DNA of 64,000 nucleotides from Dryococelus australis. Its lineage: Eukaryota > Arthropoda > Insecta > Phasmatodea > Phasmatidae. Position numbers and translations under genes: made by a program. The DNA lies in contig CM057009.1 in assembly GCA_029891345.1 (NCBI GenBank), positions 210,112,709 to 210,176,708 of the forward strand, read 5' to 3'. Shown in pieces: positions 57,367 to 64,000 of this stretch. The number at the start of each line of letters is the position of its first letter. The stretch's first letter is position 1. Under the pieces are notes generated by a model. The model ran no database searches. It saw nothing but the letters and a program-made list of their open reading frames with translations, and was not told the DNA's origin.

Positions 57367-57618
57367 TTGAGTGAAAATTCATATTTTGATATAAATACAA
57401 GTCACAAGAAACACAACAGTGTCTGGTTTGTGGTTCACCGCTTATTTTATGATCGCTTTATTATAGATAGCGGAGGAAAATGCTTGTTTGTAAATGACTT
57501 GCAGAAAAAAACAGTAAAATGTTTATTGAAAAAAATATTCAGGTATGTAACAACCAATGTTATGTGTACTCTCTCTTACCGGCGTGCATGCAAATTTATT
57601 TCAACTCAGTGCAAATGA
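57367..57618 (+). CDS. Possible ORF remnant
   Basis: 83 codons without an ATG at the start; basic and Cys-containing (GGKCLFVNDLQKKTVKCLLK, then TLSYRRACKF). It lies at the edge of the third viral block. No family; it may be chance. Confidence 0.2.
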   Translation: MSENSYFDINTSHKKHNSVWFVVHRLFYDRFIIDSGGKCLFVNDLQKKTVKCLLKKIFRYVTTNVMCTLSYRRACKFISTQCK

Positions 57619-57845
57619 AATTAACACATATTTATATTTTATACAGCATATATTCAACCAAATTATATCATAGTATAATGTCGTCAGCAAATTTAATACA
57701 CTTGACGATGCGAACCTTCCATATTTTAATTTCGGGTTTTATATACCAAAACAAATAAAGAAATGCATTACAAGTTACATTTATTTTTGTTACATTTACA
57801 TATACAATACAATACACTACAATGTACAATAATATTCCTTTTCGC

Positions 57846-57872
57846 AATTTTATATATATATATATATATATA
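57846..57872. repeat. (TA)n microsatellite
   Basis: TA dinucleotide run just beyond the end of the secreted-protein gene. Confidence 0.9.
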
Positions 57873-57878
57873 GTATTT

Positions 57879-58328
57879 TTACATTAGTATTCCTCTACTA
57901 TACATGTTTATGAGAATGTCTTTTCCTTCTGTCGAATTGGTGCACATCCACTTATTGTCCTGTGTTCGAGACTTTTCCACAGAATAGCAAATATTGGTAA
58001 AAAGATTGATATGATGCCCGTGGTCAAAAAAAAACTTTTCAGTTAAGAGGCAGAAAATGTATGGCAAAAGAAATGCACTTTCATCGTCAATTGAAAATTA
58101 CTTTTTACCTTTGCCATAGGAATTGACCAGATTCCAAATATTGTCTCTGCTCTTTCTACAAACCAATCCTTCTTTGATGACCCACTTCTGCTGCACCAGA
58201 AATGAAAGATCATCAATTGCCTTCACTGTGGCTAAATATTCTGTTGAAGTTGATGTCGGCAAACAAAATGGCAATTTATTCGCATAGATGTTTGTTGAGC
58301 AAAACAGTAAAACTGCTGCAAAGAACAT
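57879..58328 (-). pseudogene. Secreted-type protein of unknown function, single stop
   Basis: ATG at 58328 opens a 149-codon frame ending at 57879, broken only by TAA at 58100-58098. A clear signal peptide (MFFAAVLLFCSTNIYANKLP) is followed by Cys residues spaced through the chain (PFCLP, LVCRKS, FCLL, ICYS, WMCTN), consistent with disulfides in an exported protein. No family recognised. The frame is open further upstream to 58400 but the signal peptide fixes the start. It could be a viral secreted effector or envelope protein. Confidence 0.5.
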
Positions 58329-58524
58329 ATTTGATCTTGCTGGAACAATCCTTCTCTCTCCACTACACGCTTTGTTATGCCGGCTACTGAAACGGTCCAC
58401 ATATTTATAGCTGGTAGTGTATTACAAATGAAAAAAACAGCACAAGCTGTATCTTTTTTTATTTTTTATTTTAGCATGCTCTTCAACTCGGCGGCAATAT
58501 TTTTAACCTCTTTTATTTAGTTTT

Positions 58525-59014
58525 CATTATGTTTGAACAGATTCAAAATGTTAAATTTATTGGAATAAGCGGTCAAAAAAAATTTTATGACGTAAACGGG
58601 TTCACAAACTCGCCATAGCACCTCATTGGTTGAGTCTTCCGGCACAAACAAATCTGTCGTCGTTTGCCAGATTTGATCGTCTGAATCGTAATTTAAATCC
58701 CCAAAATTTTATTTTGATGTTGTCTTCTCACCATACAAAGAAATACTAACAAAATTTAATATGAAAATGTTATTGTCACAAATTAATTGTATTATGAATG
58801 ACGGTGGCAAATGTTTAATGTGATTGGTAATTACAATGTTATAAGCTAAAATGTCTCTGTTTTCGTAAAATTTAGCCAATTCTGGTGGATATAGTCGGTT
58901 AATATGAGAATGACCCCTATGTCTACTTGCCGATTTCATACACGTATCGAACGAGGCGTAATAATCTTTCCATTCCACCCACAGGGTCTCAACATCCACC
59001 CAGTTGTAGTTCAT
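58525..59014 (-). pseudogene. Unknown viral-type gene, single in-frame stop
   Basis: ATG at 59014 opens a frame to about 58525 (162 codons) with one TAA at 58711-58709. N-terminus MNYNWVDVETLWVEWKDYYA; then RHRGHSHINRLYPPELAKF, a hydrophobic beta segment (NNIFILNFVSISLYGE) and an acidic, aromatic C-terminal part (TTDLFVPEDSTNEVLWRVCE). No family recognised. Sequence sense carries on smoothly after the stop, so decay is recent or slow. Confidence 0.48.
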
Positions 59015-59256
59015 GGCTTGAAAAGTTTATTTTTTTTACTTACAAGAAGCTATATAGGTATTCATTGATAAAAAAGTAAAAAAAAACTATAAAAAAGAAG
59101 ACAGTGAGAGGGGAGTGGGAGAAGTAAAAAAAAAAAAGAAATCTCCTATGACACCAGGTATAAAAGACTGTGTATTGATGCTAACACTACCACAGTTCCC
59201 GAGGCACTCACACTTCGAACTTCAAAGAGTCAGCACAGTCTACTGAGTCTGGAAGT

Positions 59257-59430
59257 ATGGATTCAAAATGGTATGCTAGTAAAGACTATGTAAAGAATTT
59301 ATTCGCATATATGAAAAACACGAATCTCTTTGGAACAGAGATAAACCGGTGTATAAATGCGCATATGCATGATATAAGGGATTTCGAGAATTACTTTTAT
59401 TTACCATCGAGTTTGGAGAACATGATGTAG
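59257..59430 (+). CDS. Short ORF of unknown function
   Basis: 57 codons from ATG 59257 (MDSKWYASKDYVKNLFAYMK), with a GTATAAAAG box about 100 bases upstream (59159) and CACTCACACTTCG-type initiator sequence between. Ends with LPSSLENMM. It may be the N-terminus of the gene continued at 59593 after a decayed stretch. No family recognised. Confidence 0.38.
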   Translation: MDSKWYASKDYVKNLFAYMKNTNLFGTEINRCINAHMHDIRDFENYFYLPSSLENMM

Positions 59431-59592
59431 ACAAATACACCATTAGCAGACGGATAAAGTCTTTACGGGATTCCTACATAAGATAGTGGAAGAAGTTAAA
59501 ATATGCAAAGAAGAATGGTTGTGTTCGTGAACCAACACTGCGGTACTTTAATCTGATGAAATTCATTCAGGGGAGAGACGCATTCGACTGCG

Positions 59593-60015
59593 ATGAGGGT
59601 GGAAGATGTGGGATGTGGGGTTGTGAACAACACATCCATCAAACATGGAATGATGAATGACAATGCTGTCTATTTTCCCATGTCTGTCAACGATGAGGTA
59701 GTGGACAACGCCGTCAATACATCTGTCAACAGCGGGGTTGGTGACACTACAGTCAATACATCATTCAATGATGAGGTTGGTGAGACAGTGGTCAATACAT
59801 CAATCAACGACGAGGTTGGTGACACTGCAGTCGATACATCAATCAACGATGAGGCTATGGACAATGTAGTCAATGCGTTCCACAGTGAGCTTGGGAATAA
59901 TGCAGTCGACACAACCAACACACACGTCTATCGCGCATCTGACACATCTATTAATGATACAATCAATATACCCATCAACGGTAAGATTTTTGACATGTGT
60001 GTTTTTTTTATATGA
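59593..60015 (+). CDS. 13-residue tandem-repeat protein of unknown function
   Basis: 140-codon open frame (first Met at ATG 59593). Residues 33-97 are five tandem copies of a 13-residue unit of the form NDEVGDTAVNTSI, encoded by a 39-base repeat (about 59689-59883). The repeat is acidic with a Val/Thr alternation that suits a beta-solenoid or adhesive stalk. Flanks are unique; the end is hydrophobic (FDMCVFFI) and may run into non-coding sequence. The ORF is intact through the repeats. No family recognised. Confidence 0.5.
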   Translation: MRVEDVGCGVVNNTSIKHGMMNDNAVYFPMSVNDEVVDNAVNTSVNSGVGDTTVNTSFNDEVGETVVNTSINDEVGDTAVDTSINDEAMDNVVNAFHSELGNNAVDTTNTHVYRASDTSINDTINIPINGKIFDMCVFFI

Positions 60016-60189
60016 AATTGAAAAAAAATTCATACGAATGGAACCCTCACAGAGTAGTTACTCAAAATCAATTATCAACCATGTAGTAGATGTGGGTTTG
60101 TCTAAATGGTGGTTAAGTCAAGCCAGATGTAGTATTGTACTTTTAAAAATTACTTCATATGTATTTTATCTTTATAAAATCAAATGAAA

Positions 60190-60440
60190 CATATTTTTAA
60201 AAAATAGTTTTCATTCGTATGTTTTTAACATTTATTTTCACATCTTCTATGAATCACTTGTCTTAAATGACACATTCACTAAATTCTTTTGAAAATCTCC
60301 CATTTGCAATATCCAAATGCACTTTGTGTTCTGTTAGATACAATTCATAACTTTCAAACTATTTTTTAAACAAACTGTTTTTGTGTGTGTTTTTATGAAA
60401 GTCTGAGGCGCGGCTGCATTCAAAATTGCATGTATGACTT
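60190..60440. other. AT-rich interval between convergent genes
   Basis: Lies between the plus-strand repeat protein and the minus-strand polymerase. AT-rich, with TTTAACATTTATTTTCA-type sequence; no convincing frame. Confidence 0.45.
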
Positions 60441-63400
60441 TTATGTAATTGCGTAGATATTTACCATAATGAATCTGAAACATTTCGGGCTGCGGTACAT
60501 TGTTTTTTTTTTTTTTTGCCTCTGTGGTAATTTGGAATACTTTTCCAAAGTCAAGTATCGATCTACCTGAAATTCTTCGGGATCGTACAAGAGCACCATA
60601 TTCTTACGGCCAATGTAGGAAGAACTGAGACTATCAATGTACCTTTGACGTGCAGATGGGTTTTTGAGCCTAACCAACTTTACATTTTCGTACAATTCCG
60701 TCTGATCCATCAAATAGATGGCAAACAATATATTTTCGAAATTAAGGAATTTTTCCAGTTTATAACAGTTGGTTACTTTGGTCATATTCGCAAAGAAGAA
60801 GGCATGTGCAGCTACATAGTTGTATATTCGTTTCACGAAACGCGATGCAATGCGCTCGTAACCTTTATGAACAATACAACAAAATTTCAACACATATTGG
60901 TTTGAATTACTGCAAAATACACTGTAGTCAATCAGTTTTGTCAAATGTAAGTATTTTTTCTTCACTAGTAAAATAGATGCAAGTATCTCAGTGCTTTCGA
61001 GAACGATACTCCTTCCATTAATTATGTTCATTTCCTCTCTTATGAGTTCGATAAACCTGTTACTGTCCAATTTCAAAATATTTGTAAATTTATACCCATC
61101 GGTATCTGCGTCAAAGACCATTTCACGATACTCTCGCGGAATTTTGCGAACTGCACAGAGTTTCGTCTCGTCGTACACAATCAGTTTTTTATTTGCTTCC
61201 AGATTAGAGTAGGTATCATAGGCATCTTGGCGAATGAAATATACCAACTGCATGAGCTCCTCTTCCATCAGGTTGTTTATTGTTTCTTTGTGATAGCGAA
61301 TCGCAAGCAGTAGATACAGCACGGGTGTAATTCGACATATATGTATGAGAAGTTTGCGTGCAAACAACGTCGTGCCTATGGTTTACGGGAATGCTGACAA
61401 ACTTGAAAGATGGAGTGCCAAAAAGCCTGTAGGTCAATTTGACCGTAATTAAAAACGAAAAGTTGCTTCGCATCCAAAACCGAGTACTCTAGTACTTGTC
61501 TTGAATCCTCTCTTCAGAGATTTTTTTTTTTTTTTTTTTTTTTCCCAGACTTTAGAGATTTCATTTGCTTCTTTGCAGTTTTCCTACGATCGAGTAAAGC
61601 CTCTGTAAAGTTTATAGTGAATGGAGTTTTGGCATGTGAGAGTAAGCGAATTAGAATGGGAGTATCGCCAGCCACAACTAGTTCCATGACGGAAAGTATC
61701 ATGTCCATGTATTCCGAATAATTTTGGTTTTCGTCTTCCATCACATACAGAGCAATTACATCATTCCTCAGCATTTCATCGAACGCGTCGCGGAATATCG
61801 GAGCATTTTTTAAACACTAGATTCAATGCCTTGGCGCAGCAACAACCGACGGTAGATCTGGAAAGTCGTTTGTTGATGATGATGTTTGGGTTGAAACTAT
61901 TGACGTCGTATTGAATAATGTTCCAAAAAAAGACAGTGGATTGCAAACACCCCGGCTCCAGGATATTCTTTTTTCGTGTACTTGAACTTTGGTTTGGTGT
62001 AAATTGGTCTACCGTCCATCGCAGATGTTCTTTCAGCGAGCGACAAACATTTCAGATCAGGTATGGCCAGTAAAACGGAATCATTGTTCTGGTATCCCGG
62101 TAACATACTAAAGGATAATGCATGATACAGGAATGTGTTCGCAATCCGGCGAGAAATGGCATTCATCGAACTGTCTTCGAGACCGCAGTTAAAGAGATTG
62201 GACTGGTGAAAATTGCCAAATTACACTTGTTGTAAATTCCGACTACGGCCACGCAATCCCTCTCGTTGTAAATTAAAGCCTGCTCCATGCAATAGAAAAC
62301 GATAGAGTCTGCATTTGTTTCACCCGCAAGTTTACACCAAACGCTACCACCAACGAACTGGGTGTGGCGCACTTGCATGTTTGTGTATTGAGCGTTCACA
62401 GCATAAATTTTTTTTTGTTGTAGGGCTCGATGTGAAAGATATTTCTCATACACTCTTGACGAAAGTATGTGATGGTGTAATCTAGAATATAATAATTCTC
62501 ATAAACACAGAGTTCAAATCGATTTTCCTAAACTTTTGGCTCAGATAGTTCCCCAACGACAAATTCCGACTCGCCAATGCATTTTTTCTTTTCAAGATTG
62601 TCAACGTATCGAATATGATACCGTCGCGGTGAAAAGAATGAGCGGAGCTGTGGCTAATTTTCCGAGGGTTATAAATGCTTTTGTTTCACGTTGCATATTA
62701 AGAACCCGCAAGAGAGTCAATAGGAATTTCAAATCGTATTTGATAATGTTGTGGCCGAAGAAATAATGTGGGAAATTTTGGTATCCCGTTAACATTTTCA
62801 GCAAGTATCCCTGACTATACCACAAGAGAAAATTAGTAATAAGAACCTCTTCGTGTGAGAAACCTTGGATCCAAATGCATTTCGAGGGCAGTCTTTTGTA
62901 TTTCTTTCGCATTTCCACGTCAAAATCATCAGGCATGCCGCGACATTTAAGGTACGTAATTATACTCACTTCGACATCCAGATACTCAAAATAGAGCACA
63001 AACAAGAACAGTTTTTCTGGAGCGAGACCCCCCAGGGGCAAGTCTTCCAAATTATCCACACCAGTCTTGATGTCGAAGTTTACGACAGGAATGTACTTGT
63101 ACAGATGAGTGTAATCGTAAGACGTGTCCAGGATCAGATGCTTATACTCGGTGACTCAGTACACACCATTTGCACGAAATATATTTTCTACCATGAGATT
63201 ACCGACTCCATGTTTTAGTCTGCGAAACTTTAGTTTTGCAAGTTGATTCAATTTGATGGCTGAATTTTGCAATATCCCCTCTGAAGTTACAGTTTTGATG
63301 TACTACTCCATTTGCAACATGAAATGCACATAAGTCGACTGAATGGTAAAGTAGTATTTTTTTTTTCGCAATTATTTTCCTCGAGAAATTTGTAGACTGT

Positions 63401-63712
63401 GTTCAAGTTACTCGTGGTGAGAAATTCAATTTTTACCAAATGATATTAAACGTACAATGTGCTTGCAGCTTTTTGAGTCAAAATTTCCAGCAACAAGTTT
63501 GAATTAGTTTCCAGAGAGATTGTTGTGTCATCGATTGAATCGATATACAGTTCATATAACTCAATCAATAGTTGGCACATTTCGTATTTCATGTTTTCAG
63601 CAACTAGAAAGTATATCGAGAGGGGGTAAGTCAAGATTTCTTGACGCCTCTTCATCGTTTTGACATCGATGCCCAACACATTTATCTGATTGTTGTAGAT
63701 GAAAGACTTCAA
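60441..63712 (-). pseudogene. dnapol: Family B DNA polymerase, broken
   Basis: Minus-strand readings cover about 1,090 codons, the length of nudivirus polymerases. Exonuclease: VVNFDIKTG near 63080 (Exo I, usual D-x-E reads D-x-K), FGHNIIKYDLKFLL near 62756 (Exo II) and YNERDCVAVVGIYNKCN near 62260 (Exo III region). Polymerase: YDVNSFNPNIIINKRLS near 61908 (motif A, in a frame without Met), a KLTYRLFG block near 61435 (motif B position) and FDADTDGYKF near 61112 (motif C). Open pieces: 63712-63446, 63059-62601, 62453-62163, 62166-61897, 61774-61514 and 61367-60441. A T23 run (61521-61543) and T15 (60503-60517) coincide with frame breaks. It replicated the viral genome. Confidence 0.82.
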
Positions 63713-63754
63713 TGTAAATATTTTATTTTGTAGATTTAAAGATCCTGGAGGGCT

Positions 63755-63793
63755 AAAATTTATTGTTATATAAGAACAAACTAAGTTTTACAA
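63755..63793 (+). promoter_or_regulatory. TATA-type promoter between polymerase and the acidic gene
   Basis: GTTATATAAGAACAAACTAAG ends 4-5 bases before the ATG at 63794; the TATAAG word resembles TATA/TAAG elements used in this virus group. Position in a short divergent gap supports a promoter role, by inference. Confidence 0.42.
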
Positions 63794-64000
63794 TGACCAG
63801 AGTATTGGAAATATTGAGAAATATCTACAACGACCCAGAACTGTAAACTTTGGACGAATTTAAATGGTTTCACACGTATTTTGGCAACAGTCTCTTGGAA
63901 TGCATTTACACTCGCGAAAATGACGATGACAAAGACTCTGACGAAGATTTCGAAGAGGCATTTGATACTGATCTTAATAACAATACTTACATTCTGTTAA
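63794..64000 (+). pseudogene. Acidic ORF of unknown function, cut by the window end
   Basis: ATG at 63794, 30 bases after TTATATAAGA, opens a frame with TAA near 63842 that continues to the end of the window: FKWFHTYFGNSLLECIYTRE, then an acidic run (NDDDKDSDEDFEEAF). It is divergent from the polymerase gene and shares its promoter region. No family recognised; the 3-prime part is outside the window. Confidence 0.45.

Noticed and set aside
1-64000. A free, functional viral genome or a bacterial contig
   Set aside because: Most core genes carry stops and shifts, host LINEs and satellites are interspersed, and no bacterial operons, ribosome-binding sites or rRNA/tRNA genes were seen.
1-64000. 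tRNA or rRNA genes
   Set aside because: No clover-leaf with A/B boxes or rRNA-like block was recognised by eye; a covariance-model scan would be needed to exclude them fully.

Overview
This window reads as eukaryotic (arthropod) chromosomal DNA carrying a decayed, integrated large double-stranded DNA virus of the nudivirus type, since invaded by host repeats. The host call rests on two non-LTR retrotransposons (a Jockey-type element on the minus strand at 48.5-53.9 kb and a CR1/Rex-like element on the plus strand at 54.6-56.95 kb), a ladder of palindromic repeats with TA-rich spacers, and tandem satellites. The viral call rests on closely packed intronless genes on both strands whose recognisable members belong to the nudivirus/baculovirus core set: 38K phosphatase-like protein, LEF-5, LEF-9 RNA polymerase subunit, family B DNA polymerase, a P-loop DNA helicase, PIF-2-like and PIF-3-like envelope proteins and a P6.9-like SR-rich peptide. 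Typical accessory genes are also present: dUTPase, a second dUTPase-like gene, three BRO genes, IAP, Nudix hydrolase and a matrixin metalloprotease. The host species cannot be named; an insect or crustacean fits best.

Layout: 0.1-5 kb holds unknown degraded genes, the 38K gene and a member of an invertebrate [FL]QGF protein family. 5.5-7.2 kb holds an SAP-like fragment and a BRO-nuclease gene. 7.2-8.2 kb is repeats. 8.3-19 kb is a dense viral block: unknowns, LEF-5, Nudix, intact dUTPase, BRO-N, PIF-2-like, unknown, then IAP, LEF-9 and an unknown on the minus strand. 20-26.6 kb is mostly foldback repeats, enclosing a 2 kb island with the second dUTPase-like gene. 26.8-43.7 kb is a second viral block: small unknown ORFs, PIF-3-like, matrixin, BRO, P6.9-like, unknowns, a small membrane protein and the long helicase gene. 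43.7-57.3 kb is host repeats and the two retroelements. 57.4-64 kb is a third viral block with a secreted-type protein, a 13-residue repeat protein and DNA polymerase.

In life the genes would have supplied replication (polymerase, helicase), late transcription (LEF-5, LEF-9), particle building and entry (38K, P6.9, PIFs), nucleotide hygiene (dUTPase, Nudix) and host control (IAP, BRO, matrixin). Nearly every long gene now has in-frame stops and frameshifts, many frameshifts at A/T homopolymers, so this copy is not a working virus. A few ORFs are still open: dUTPase, most of one BRO, the P6.9-like peptide and several small unknowns. All family names come from motifs read by eye; no database search was run.
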